From Melampsora larici-populina 98AG31 (taxonomy: Eukaryota; Basidiomycota; Pucciniomycetes; Pucciniales; Melampsoraceae): 64,000 nucleotides of DNA. Position numbers and translations under genes: made by a program. This document shows, piece after piece, positions 21,126 to 31,995 of the stretch (position 1 is the stretch's first letter; each line of letters begins with the position of its first letter). The notes beneath the pieces are model-generated. The model was not told where the DNA came from and ran no database searches. It saw only the letters and a list, made by a program, of their open reading frames with translations. The stretch lies in NCBI RefSeq assembly GCF_000204055.1, contig NW_006768795.1, positions 195,605 to 259,604 of the forward strand, read 5' to 3'.

Positions 21126-22550
21126 TGTTGCCTCGGTCATTCAACTCTGGACGGGGCCCGAGTATTTAAAAAATTGGGATGGATCGGGGCAGCTGGACTC
21201 GGGGAAAATCTGTGATATCTCTGGCCCAAAGTATTCGGGCGACTTCGATGGTATTCGAGTGGCGGAATCCTCTGTCGCTGAAAGATGAATTGAAAAATTG
21301 CAGCGCGTCGCCCAACCCCTATTACATAGTCAAGGGGCAGAATATAGGCATCCATTATTCATTCCGCCTACACGCCCCTTTCGAGATTCAACATATTCGA
21401 TCTCGGAATTTGCCAAACGATGATCGCGTTCTTCCAATCGCATTCCTGTCCCTGACCTGCCAATTGAAAGGGAGTCCTACTCTAGCACCTTCATTTGCAA
21501 TTCCGCCTATGATAGTTGATCGACAACTACATATTATACTAAATATCAAGAGTCTGGACCAACATCTTCAAAGAGGCTAGAAATTTGCTGGGGTCGCCCC
21601 GTTTCTCATGTAGATTGGCTGGACCAACAAAGAACTGGGTCAAATAAGCGAGATGACCTCTACTTGGCGATTATGAAACTACATTTGGCTCATTTTTTCT
21701 AGGGCCCAACATCTGACTCAGTGATGCTCTTCATGATCATCATCACGGCACATTAGATGTTGACACGACTCTGATCAACTTATCCAAATTCGCTCCACTC
21801 CTATCTGCATTATGAAAATTGTCCTTTTTTCGCTGTACTTCACGCCAGACCCGAGGTTCCTTCGATGTTGGTCAAAGCCATCAAAAAGCTTTTGCATCTC
21901 ATTTTTTTAGAGATGCCCCCGCCTCGCGTCCGCAGAGCCAGGTGTCAAACCACAGAAGCCCCATTCCTGTAGGCTGTATTGCATCTGTTGTGCCAAATAC
22001 TCAAGTTAAAGATCTAAAGACAATAAATGATCAGGAAGTCAGAAAGAGAAAGAAGCCTTCGTTCGTAAATTATTGTCAAACAATCTTCGCCCGATATTCC
22101 TCTTTCAAACTATCTACATACACGACAATCTTAGAGTTCAAGAAGAAAGTCAAAGATCTCCCCTTCATTTAAGGTTTCTGCTAGATTCGTGTTTATTTCT
22201 AGTTGAACCACCACCACACCTTTGTGTATCTGATCCAGTAATCGTGCAGTCATAGACGACTTCTCCGTTTTCAGGAAATTCTCTGACTTTGTCACCGCTT
22301 CAAAAATATCATTAATTTGCGCTTCGGTGTACATCTTGTTCATCTTTCCGGTTTGTAAAAGTACTCCTGGGGCGGCTTACCCTGGCCTCGCTTCGCTTCA
22401 TAGATTCCTCAGTATATAGTTCAAGTGATACCTTCAATTCGTCCCTGGATCGGTAATTGGTGACCAGCGGGTCTAACCCCGCTTCGATTTGTCATAAGTA
22501 CCTTCAGTCCTTCTGAGTGCTTGGTTCTCGACCGACGGCAAACCTCATCA
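21126..22550. other. No gene recognised; sequence replacing the missing MFS half
   Basis: Frames up to about 130 codons are open on both strands, but none shows a motif, splice-consistent extension or codon pattern I trust. The TCGGGG/CGGGGCCC-rich start at 21150-21200 differs from the AT-rich MFS remnant. Confidence 0.3.
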
Positions 22551-24509
22551 ATGGAAGGAACAGATACCCGGCTCCACAGTCGTATTGCAAGTCAACTTGT
22601 TACGTGTCATTTTGTCGTCAACAGCTGACATCAATATTTATCTCTTGATCTTACAGTTGGTTGCAGTTGCGGCATCGGTTTGTTACTCCTTTACATCTCC
22701 TAGCGGTTTAGCAAGGCGATGAATATCTTTCAAGCTGATCTCTCTGGATTGGATACAATTCTTAGCTCTCCTTAGTTGCCACATGCTTTTTGTTTTTATA
22801 TGTTTTTGTGCTCTTTATTCTATCAAGTCACAAACTTCGCTATCTTCTTCCCGACGCTCTAACTCAACCAGACAACTATAACCGTCGAGCTCACCGATTG
22901 AATGAGCTTCAGTCATGGGCACACAAAAAACTTTTGTTCATTCAAACCCCATTTGGAATCATGTTCATGAACCTTGTCTTCGTACGTATATCTTCTTTTC
23001 GACATCTATGTCTGGCCACAAAACTCCCTGCTGACGTATGAGGGAGCGTGATATAGGCCGACTTCATACAAGCCCTTGGTTTTGGTATGAACTGTAAGTG
23101 TCTGATACCTCATCACTCCAAGTACATCAGAGCGTGGCTCATATGATAAATCAAATAGATGTGTGGATCAAACAACCGGACGTGAGCTGTGTGGCGCATG
23201 AATGTGCTACAATGTGCACATTTCAGGGTGTACTCATCCAATTGGGAGACCTTGCTTCGGCTTATTCAGTTGAGCTTTTCTTTCGTTCTCCATGGTTCCC
23301 ATCGGCTTACTGAGATTCGTCCGAAATGATTTAGAACCTAATGATCGCCATCCAAACCTACGTCATATTAATATTTTCTTGGCATTTACCACTATGGTCT
23401 GCTTGGGTCTCCATACCGGCCCTTTGGGTCATCGTCGGAGCATTTTCCTTTATACCGCCAACAGTCAATGGAACATGGACAGGCTCGCGTCCATTCTACA
23501 CATGGACTGGTATGTGTTTTTGAAACAAGCGAGTTGGAATATCCCATATCTGTAGATTACTGAGATCCATCATAACACTAGGCGCGTGGTGTTGGATCAA
23601 TGAAGACTACGGACCTTTACGACTCTATCTGCATTACTTCTGGATCTTTGTGGCCGCCTTCGCCTCCATTGCGCTTTATGGACATATTTTTTTCAGTCTA
23701 CGACTACATTTACGTTCTTCACGCGCTGGATCACATGGAATAATCCCTGTCGCTGATCCTCATCGTAAAAAACTCGAGCGTAAGGCCGAAGGGATGCTCA
23801 TGTAGGTTGTTCTCTCAGGTTTGCAAAATTCGTTGAAAGATTCATTTGAGAACTGACCGAGGCATCTCATCTAGGTATCCTACCGGCTTCATTGTCATGA
23901 TTCTTCCTCTCTCAGCTTACCGTCTAGCTGCTCTGGCTGGTCACGATTGGGGAATCACTGCAGCTGGAGTTGCAGGTTCAATGTATTGTCTCAGTTGAGT
24001 TTGATTACAGGTTCTCTCACCATATGTGATTCACATCGATTCTAAACCCATTTCAATATGTTTACTTCAGGTGGATTCGTCGATGTATTGCTGTTCGGGG
24101 TCAGTTTGGATAACATTTTTCATATCTCCGATTGGCATTATTCTGCATCACTAATCTGATTTTGACATGTCGCTATATCCAGCTTACTCGGAGTATCATT
24201 GCTTGGCCAGTTTTCGGCGGCACCAAATCAACGCATACCACAATGGCAATGAGGAACTCGGATGTAAGTTCAGGGGGTCCGGCCGCTGCAACTCGCTCTG
24301 CGTTCCGAGTTCAAGTTGTACAAGAGACTGTCATCAACTTAGATACACCAACACTCAAGGATCATCCTAGGGACTTTGTCTCTGGTAAAGGAAGAGTACC
24401 ACGCCCAGACGGGGATGCTGGATCTTGGCCTGTTTTGCAGAGACCTGCTCAGACTCCATGGTATCATCCTGGAGGCCAATCTATTGACTTACCCGTCTTG
24501 GATCGATAA
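22551..24509 (+). CDS. Seven-TM receptor, Git3/cAMP-receptor-like GPCR
   Basis: A multi-exon gene. Recognisable parts: TM2 (LLFIQTPFGIMFMNLVF, ending 22980, joined to ADFIQALGFGMN at 23058); an extracellular/TM3 part (CATMCTFQGVLIQLGDLASAYS to about 23265, joined to NLMIAIQTYVILIFSWHLP from about 23333); TM4-5 (GAWCWINEDYGPLRLYLHYF, 23580-23645, then WIFVAAFASIALYGHIFFSL); a basic third loop; TM6 (YPTGFIVMILPLSAYRLAAL); TM7 (GFVDVLLFG, then LTRSIIAWPVF); and a Ser/Pro-rich tail to 24509. The WCWI..Y..LR and YP..Y..PLS.YR blocks are those of fungal glucose/cAMP-type receptors acting through G-alpha and cAMP. The start at 22551 (MEGTDTRLH) and the first intron are tentative. Confidence 0.65.
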
Positions 24510-25312
24510 GTTGAATCAAGCTCCAGGTATTGTTCCTTACTACCCTGGGTGGGTATATTTACAAGTCAATCGATCACCACTGTTCATTTATGTGGATTGT
24601 TCTAGCAAATTTTATTACATGTTTTTTCTCATCCTAAAACGATCAACCTTTCAACGCTTTTCTTACATGATTATTGACCTCATTATTTGAAGATTAAGTG
24701 AATGTGTAATTTTAATATCAAATCAATTTTGTCTCTGTGATTTGTGGGTTCCTTTTTCTGGCGTGTACAGCGTTCTGAAAAACTTGGAAGTACTGAATGT
24801 TTTAATCGTGGATATTATGTTTGATTGAGGGTTGTAGTTGCTACATTATTTCATCAGGTCTCTTGAACTATTTACACGTTATTTTAGTGGTCAGACATGA
24901 AATCGAAATACGAAAAAGATGCTGACGAGGCAGTTGATGATTGTTTTTCCATCGTCGTTGGAGTCAACGCTTGCCTACATGAAACATCTTGTGAGCCTCG
25001 TGTAAGACAAACTTAAGTCCCTCGCTGACCTGTACTGGCCAGCTCAGGTGAATCAGGTGAATCTCGGTACAAGTGAATTACTGGGATATTGACAGGGTCA
25101 AAGTCTGAAAAGCCTTCCTCCGTCCGCCATCCTTGGCAGTTTCTTTCGAATTTATACAGTTTGTCGCAACATGGGTGCCTCATGCCCCCATGTACGTCGA
25201 GTACTCGTCGCGGCGGTGCGGTGAAATTGGAAACACGATATTTCAGGAGTTCACCATACACACATCGCCAGGGTAAAGATCGATGACCGCTACAACAGTC
25301 GAAGCGAATAGA
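24510..25312. other. No gene seen; 3' flank of the receptor gene
   Basis: AT-rich to about 25000, then moderate GC up to the transposon insertion point. No convincing frame. Confidence 0.4.
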
Positions 25313-25318
25313 CGAGTC
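25313..25318. repeat. Left target-site duplication of outer element B
   Basis: CGAGTC here is repeated at 37277-37282, immediately outside the TATGGAG...CTCCATA ends of element B. Confidence 0.8.
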
Positions 25319-25319
25319 T

Positions 25320-25325
25320 ATGGAG
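25320..25325. repeat. Left target-site duplication of inner element A
   Basis: ATGGAG, repeated at 31078-31083. These bases are also the terminal bases of element B, which shows that A jumped into the very end of B. Confidence 0.85.
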
Positions 25326-25435
25326 TATGGTGTCCCTGATGAGCGACCGAGGACCACCTTATGCGTTATGCGTTATGCGCTATGCGCTATGTGTGTGTAC
25401 TATGCGCTATGCGCTACATGCACTATGCGTTGAAC
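25326..25435. repeat. Left terminal repeat of A with heptamer array
   Basis: The inverted terminal repeat is followed by head-to-tail ATGCGTT/ATGCGCT heptamers (four in a row from about 25360, then two more after ATGTGTGTGTACT, then one after ACATGCACT). The heptamers are good candidates for transposase binding sites; this is inference from position and repetition. Confidence 0.8.
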
Positions 25436-25457
25436 TTGTACTGTGCCAAAATCGCAA

Positions 25458-25481
25458 CCGGTCAATTTTAGAATTGACCGG
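25458..25481. repeat. Subterminal 24-bp palindrome of element A
   Basis: Arms CCGGTCAATT and AATTGACCGG around TTAG, with one mismatch. A weaker counterpart (GGGTCAATTCTGAAATTGAT) lies at about 30893-30912 near the right end, so it is a shared subterminal structure. Confidence 0.55.
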
Positions 25482-25694
25482 AATTTTGATTTCATCGATC
25501 GACTCCCCAGCACAACCACCATCCTGAATTTTCTTTATCTCATCAAACATGTTATATGAGTTGTATCCGACTCGGTGGAAAACGGGGCCTGACCGAGATT
25601 TTCTCGATATTTTTCATCGGTCATTGTCTTGTTTTGCTCAAATTTGTCAATCTTGTATTCTTCTCCTTCACCGATTAAAAATTCCATTTCCAAA

Positions 25695-27321
25695 ATGCAG
25701 CATCAAAATATCGCTCAAAATTACTCTGATTGTGAATCTGAAGACAACGACAATCCTGTGTATCATCAAGAGATTGAAGAGCACACTATACACCAGTGTG
25801 TTGCAGCTGCGATTCAAAGAGATGAGATACTCTCACATCTTGATGGCATGGGGATCAAAATCTCACGTACGACTCTTACTCGCCGCCTTCAAACGTTTGG
25901 CCTCAGTACTGCCTACAATAAATTTTCACCTCAAGATAAAGCACGAGTAGAAGGACTCCTCATAGAATTCAATAAACGTGGCTATCAAAGGAAAGAAGCC
26001 ATTGATCAGATCAAGGGAGATACAGGTATTATGATCAATATGTATGATGTGCGCAAGATGTCCCCAGACTTGTCACTTAGCTGGAAGAAAGATGATCTCC
26101 AAACTGGACTAGTAGTCCCAGAGCTGCTGATTGAACAAATGGAATTCATAATACATGGTTCACATCGTGATACTGGGATACAACGCATGAAGAACGCATT
26201 GGCTGTATTACATAATATTCGAGTCAACCGGAACACAGTCCAAACTTTACTTCAACAAATTGACCCAGAGGGTGTTGCTGCACGACATCAAGGGCGATTG
26301 AAGAGGCGGGTATTTCATGTTGATGGTCCAAATCATGTCTGGTCTAGTGATGGTCATGATAAACTCAAGCCTTTTGGAATTACAATTTATGGTTTCATTG
26401 ATGCTTGGTCTAGAAAGGTCTTGGGATTATATGTGGGTGTTAATAACAATGATCCACGAAGAATTGGATATCACTATCTGGATATTGTTGAAAAACTTGG
26501 AGGAATTCCTCAAAAGACTTGCACAGATCATGGAACTGAGACCATCAAGATGGCTGGCTTTCAAATGTCATTAGCTCAAATTTATGGTAGTTTTACTCCT
26601 GAAGAAGCTGAGTCAGCTCATCTCTATACAACCTCTCAACGCAATCAGAAGATTGAAAGTCTTTGGTCACTTCTACGCAAAGCAATTGGTTTTGTGATTC
26701 ATGATGAGATAGAGGCAGCTATACATATGGGAATCTATGATCAATGTGATCCTCTACAGAAGTAAGTTTGTCCCCTTCTTTCATGATGTTTTTTTGCTTA
26801 CCAAGCATTCAATTTTTAGGATGCTCTTCCTGTATCTTTGGATCCCAATAGTACAAAAACTCTTGGATGACTACACTCAAATAAAGAATACTTCCCGGAC
26901 TCGAAAAAATAAGCAATCAGTTCTTCCAACAGGTACAATTCCTAATGTAGTCTACTACTCGCCTGAAGGGTTGAATGGTATAGATGGCCTGATTCCAGTG
27001 CCCAAATCAACAATTCAAGCTCTCAGACAGGAACATTTCCCGGATTCAGATATACTATTTCAAGTCACGCCAAAAGCCTTCCAAGAACAAGTTGCCAGTG
27101 CAATTAGATGCTTAGAAATTCCACCTGATTATATCTCAATCAAAACTGTCTGGCATGTCTTTCCTGCTATTTTGGCTGTTCTCAGGCGGCTCAATGTGGA
27201 TGTAAATGAAGCAAGATTGATGTATAAACATCATAGAAACTTTGTCCCTCAGGTAGAGATTGGGGATGGAGATAGATTAGCACCTATGATTGATATAGCT
27301 CATCCAAATGTGCTAAACTAA
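25695..27321 (+). CDS. DDE integrase-core transposase of element A (open)
   Basis: Exons 25695-26761 and 26820-27321 with a 58-bp GTAAGT...TAG intron; joined 1569 nt, 522 residues. The N-terminal third has helix-turn-helix-like segments (EIEEHTIHQC, SRTTLTRRLQTFGLST). The retroviral-type catalytic core spans about residues 200-345, with the first Asp in HVWSSDGHDKLKPF, the second in KTCTDHGTETIKM and Glu in QRNQKIESLW. A C-terminal region (PTGTIPNVVYYSPEG...) follows the intron. The ATG is supported by the element B homologue, which starts MQPQN against MQHQN. No stop interrupts it, so it could still be active. The core resembles fungal integrase-core proteins of IS3EU-like transposons. Confidence 0.88.
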
Positions 27322-27567
27322 TGTTTTTTTGTTGTTCTCTGTAGTTTGCATAGTTTGTTGCTTGATTTTTGAACTCCTGAACTCAACATTTTTGATCAAT
27401 CAGAATGTATTTCTTGGCTCAAGCAACAAGTTTTTATATGATGATGAAATTCATAAGAGACCAAATTTACACAGAGTTTCTTATTCTTTGAATGAAGGTA
27501 TATATGAGGCATATATATTAGGATGTACAAGTCGAGGTAAATTTATTTCATAAGAATAATTTTCAAC

Positions 27568-30240
27568 TCAATTCTCACCATCATCCACATGATCAATCAC
27601 ACCTGATTCTTCTTCCGATTCAGAGGTGCCACTTCTAGACTCTTTGTTTTGAATGTTAATATTGTTATGTTTCAATGTAATCTGCTTGAGTGTCTTGTCA
27701 TACTTGAAAGATGCTGGATTCAAATCCAGTGCAAAGCAAGCAGTCCCACAGATATGACTTGAGATAAATGCGTCGATTCCATCTTGACGTGGGTTATCCC
27801 ATGACCACTTGTGCCTAAATAACCATTCTTATGTCTAAGTTTGTTATGTGAATGAATATACCAAACAAAATCAAAAACTTACCTGAGGTCTATCATCCGC
27901 ATTCCAGTCAGTAATCCATCTTTGAATTTGATGTTTGAAACCAGTGCTTGACCTCGGAAGTAGTCATAGGTGAAATGCACAAATGCGCTCAAACAATCTG
28001 ATGATATAGATTCCGGCTGTGAAGGGCTGAAATCTCGTGTGGTACATATCACTTCTAGTGGATGATACAATACTTCTTCAATAAGATAAGTGATATATTG
28101 TGCATGCGTCCCAGATGGCTAAAGAATCATATTAAAAACAACCTGCAAAGATACATGTATCAGCTAGAGTAAGAACCACCAACGAGAAAAGCACATACAC
28201 GTAGAGTGTTTAATAACAACTTTTGATCGTTTGTCACATGTGTAGAGAAAAACATTGCAATCTTGAATCTTTCAAGTAGGCAAGAGGTCAGATGATACAC
28301 TGCTAATTCTGTCAAGTAAGCTTCCTCATCCTGATGTTCTTCATTCAGGATCTCCTTTACCACCACACTTTGAGATTTTCCATCGATGAGCAAGGTTCCC
28401 TTGTAGCTATATCGCCTTGTTCCCTTACCAATCAAGTAATCTTTTTCAATATCCTGCATTGCGTACCATCGGCCAAATACGAGGTCCTTGAGAGATGGAT
28501 CAAGACTTGAATCGTCTGATTGAGCAACAAGTGAAATTAAAACTCCGTTTGACCAAGGTAATGGTTTTTGCTCATCGCGAATAAAATCTTCAACTTCAGG
28601 GAGGACATCCCCAAAACTTCGAATCCATGAAGGCTCCATCAAAGATAAACGTCGTCCTACATAGTTGGGAAGTGTTAATCCTTTATCTTAATGAACTGAA
28701 ATACAAAAGAAACACTTCTCACCTATCTTCAAACGCAGTTGTAGAGCGTCACTCCATGAAATCAAAGTGATTGTCTGATCTGGACCGGCAGGATGATTTT
28801 CAGGGAGAGGAATTGCGTATTCCTGAGGAAAACTGGCAGTCGAAGTATCATATGTTGCATGTGCTGCTACAGTCGACTCTATAGAGATGTTGAGAGGGTC
28901 AATACCTTGATTTGCAAGTTGATATATACGTCTGATAGCAAGTTTTACAGAGTTTGAGAGATCAGCTGTCCACAAAGATGGTGTATCAATATCTGACAAG
29001 ATCATCAAAGTATTATCAGTGTCAGTAAAGGTAGATTGATGGTGAGAGAAAGTAATGTACCTTTGGCAGCCTGAAATCCCACCTGATTGATGGCTGGAAC
29101 CGGTTTTGGAAAGTCAACATATTCTTCCAATTCCATGCTTTCCTCACTTTCTTCACCTTCTTTGCTTTGGTCTCCTTTTTTGCTTTCCTCGCTTTCTGAA
29201 TTTGTATCGGATTGAGAACTTGTTGCCAAGATGGAAGCTTAGTAGGTTGCAGCCGCAAATGAAAGGGTGATGACTAGTGGGCCTTGTTTGCGTTTACCAG
29301 GCTGTGGAGTGTCGTAAGTTATGATCTGGTCCTTGAGGTGATCTCCAGAAAGCTTTGCGTTATTGACACCAAGGGAATAGAAGGTGCTATCATAGGGTGG
29401 GAGATCAGGATATAGAAGTCGGTCGGTCTTGCGAGATTTGGTCAAGGGTTGAAAGAACCCTACTGAATTTTTGCAAAAGTGTTCGGTCGCAGATTGAGCA
29501 ATTTCAAACTCCCAGTGATGATCTGAGAAGTCGATATCATGAGTATAGTCCTGGACTCCATGCCTTCTTGCGCCACATTGAGTGTTGTATCAAAGCTTGA
29601 CCACAACTCGATGCTTAACAGGGCCTGCTGGTGGGTTTTTTTTCTTAGTAGTTCGTCCTATGGCAGTTGATCAAGGAGTGTTCTTCTCATTTTTCACATC
29701 AATACGATCCATACGGACTCTCTTTGCTGTGCTTTCACCATGTCTGTAAACCTCAGCGTGCTCCAGTAGAGTTGGAGTTGATCCTGATGACTTTGGTGGA
29801 TTTGGTGCAGATTGTTTAATAGGTCGAGAGACTGGGCTTGGGGTGGGGACAATCCGATTGCTGAGGATTTGAGCTGGTGTTTGAAATCGGCTTGTGTTGG
29901 TAGCTAGACGGTGAGGTAGGTTGATTGTGGCCCTGATAGTGTTGATCGAGGCAGGGCTAAGCTCTTCAGCTCGAAGGGGTGTGTTGGGTAGGGGAGGGGG
30001 CTGTTGAGTTGATTGGCCTGACTTTCGCTTGCAAGGTCCACACATATCTGTTGCATTCCGTGGGAGAGTTTTCCCACAGCCATCCTTTCAGAACTTGAGT
30101 GGAGGGACACTGCTCGGATTTTCTGCAGCCTGAAGAGCATCGTTGTATAAGCACGATCCACAAATGGGAGTTTTAATTGTATCCATGAAAGGGTACTCCT
30201 CTGTGCAGGTGGCACATGTTGGAAAATCAGTAGAATCCAT
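27568..30240 (-). pseudogene. Alpha-kinase-like cargo gene of element A (decayed)
   Basis: Starts MDSTDFPTCATCTEEYPF at 30240. N-terminal CxxC pairs (CATC, CGSC, CGPC) suggest zinc-binding modules. After a Pro/Ser linker come an ordered middle region (STFYSLGV, VITLSFAAATY) and a kinase-like C-terminal half: VVVKE (candidate ATP-site Lys), EEAYLTELAVYH, SAFVHFTYDYFRGQALVSNI and the zinc signature SHICGTACFALDL, ending at 27568. The AF.HFTY, H-x-C-x3-C and VKE blocks are those of alpha-kinases (MHCK/eEF2K/TRPM7 type). The Asp of the family's DLQG motif is Asn here. Stops lie at 30088-30090, 29671-29673, 29590-29592 (TGA) and 29239-29241 (TAA). Introns are shared with the copy in element B. Confidence 0.78.
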
Positions 30241-30934
30241 TCTATCAATCAAAAGAAACATATGGAGGTCAGCCTGATAATATTATATTATAGAACAAAA
30301 ACAAACAAAATGTGTGCAATAAAAAATACATACTTGAGAACAGGTGGTATTTTTTCTGATTGATTACTTCTCTGAAGAGTCAATTTCAGAAATAATTGAG
30401 TGAATCAGAATGATAATAGAATTTTTTCATCTTCAAATGGCCTCTTCAACCACTGGTTAGGTTAAAGCTCAAGCACAGAGATTGATGAAAGAGCTGCGGC
30501 GCAAGTTAGGGTGTGAGGAGGGGTGTTCAGACTCATGAGTAAAAGGTGATGGGCTGGTTTTTGCATGGAGAGCAAATGAATAGCGGGTGGGGTGTTTGTT
30601 TGTATTGGTATTGAAAAAATGCTGTATTGGATTTTGTAGGACATCAATCTAAACGCCAAATTTGCTGAGGTTCCCATTTCTAACCGAATTGGGATCCTCA
30701 ATTTAACAAGGTTCTCATTTCTGACCAAATTGAGATCCTCGAAAATTTGACACTAAGAGTTGACTTGAAAGATACTGTGATGTTGATATGAGATCGATTG
30801 TTGATGATGTTGATATGAGATCGATTGTTGATGAGGTAATTGTGAGGTGAGGTGAGTATGAGGAGTTGATCGATGATTACATTTGAAAATCGGGTCAATT
30901 CTGAAATTGATCAGTCGCGGACGACATCAGTACA

Positions 30935-31077
30935 ACTACATATGTGTGCACAATGCATAGCACATAAGCACACAGCGCATAGTACACACACATAGCGCAT
31001 AGCGCATAGCGCATAACGCATAGCGCATAACGCATAACGCATAAGGTGGTCCTCGGTCGCTCATCAGGGACACCATA
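30935..31077. repeat. Right terminal repeat of A with longer heptamer array
   Basis: Reverse complement of the left end over 61 bp, but the heptamer run is longer (seven in a row against four on the left) before the GTGTGTGTAC spacer. The difference points to slippage or unequal growth of the array. Confidence 0.8.
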
Positions 31078-31083
31078 ATGGAG
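31078..31083. repeat. Right target-site duplication of element A
   Basis: ATGGAG, second copy. Reading on from here (ATGGAGGACGAG...) resumes the left terminus of element B. Confidence 0.85.
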
Positions 31084-31145
31084 GACGAGAGTTGTGACCA
31101 AGGACCATGTCTGAATCCTTATGCATTATGTGTTGTGCTTATGCC
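31084..31145. repeat. Left terminal inverted repeat of element B (continued)
   Basis: GACGAGAGTTGTGACC, then AGGACCA and TCTGAATCCTTATGCATTAT. It matches the reverse complement of the right end (about 37214-37269) with a few C/T differences (for example ATG[T/C]GTTGTGC). The heptamer-like TTATGCA/TTATGCC words are fewer and more decayed than in A. Confidence 0.75.
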
Positions 31146-31995
31146 TTAAGCACTGTGCTTGCCAAGTGTGAGAAATTCTGTACAGGTGTGGCACCACCGT
31201 ACGAAATCCCACCCTTTCCATTTTGAACATCGCTCCTGGATTCCACCAGCTCCGACTCCGACCTCAACAAACTACTCCAGCCAGGGATGCCAGCACCTGA
31301 CCGGATTCAGGGTTGTCTCTCTGGTGGCCTTTTGATGCGTACAACCGGACTTGTAACATCATCGGGTTAGGCAGAACTTCGATTTCATCAACAGAACCTC
31401 AACCCTCAAGTTGATTGGATCCGCATCTTGGTCGATTCCAAGGATAAATGGATTGACACCATCCATTTCTGAACACAGTAAGTACAACTTTTATCGGTGT
31501 TCCTTGATCCAGCTGACCCAATTATGTTTACAACTTTTGTAGCATGTGTCTTTGAAGGCATCTTCTTCAATCGAATATTCTCTTAGCTCGAGTTTTAAGC
31601 CTCCTTCATTAGGAATGGTGTCCTTTGTTTTTAGTGTGATTTGATGATAGGCGACGACATTCCAATCCCTGGCTTCATATCAAGGGAGTCGGTTATGGTA
31701 GATTAATGTAAGGTTATGAGAGGCTTTTGCGTTTCTTATATACTTGGACTTGCCTTCAATTCATTTGAAAACTTTCCCCCACCTGGAAAAACACATTGAG
31801 GTAAGTTTTCATCTCATCCATGCTTCGAGCGTTCATTGGATCATATTCGTATAACTCATCTTTACATTTGTTTTCTTGGGCCTATCCATTCACTTCTTAT
31901 CTCTTTCCCATTCTATCATCTCTATCTTTACAAACTTATCGCAAACAAACTTTCAGACATCTCAAGTTATCACCACCTTTGGGTTTTATCTCAAC

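Larger units (their letters stand above)
25326..31077 (+). mobile_element. Inner DNA transposon A (IS3EU-like), 5752 bp, nested in B
   Basis: The first 61 bp at 25326-25386 are the exact reverse complement of 31017-31077, beginning TATGGTGTCCCTGATGAGCG. ATGGAG is duplicated on both sides. Inside are an open, spliced DDE transposase gene on the plus strand (25695-27321) and, convergent to it, an alpha-kinase-like pseudogene (27568-30240, minus). Subterminal ATGCGY heptamers form short tandem arrays at both ends. A and B terminal repeats are different but share TATGG, GACCGAGGACCAC and CTTATGC blocks, so they are related families rather than copies of one element. The intact transposase makes A the younger one. 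Confidence 0.92.

Noticed and set aside
25360..25435. Heptamer array considered as CRISPR, telomere-like or plain microsatellite
   Set aside because: Units are directly abutting, occur inverted at both ends of a 5.75-kb element with target duplication, and belong to its terminal structure.
27700..27740. GGATTCAAATCC resembling a tRNA T-arm
   Set aside because: No cloverleaf can be built; it lies in the kinase-like coding sequence.
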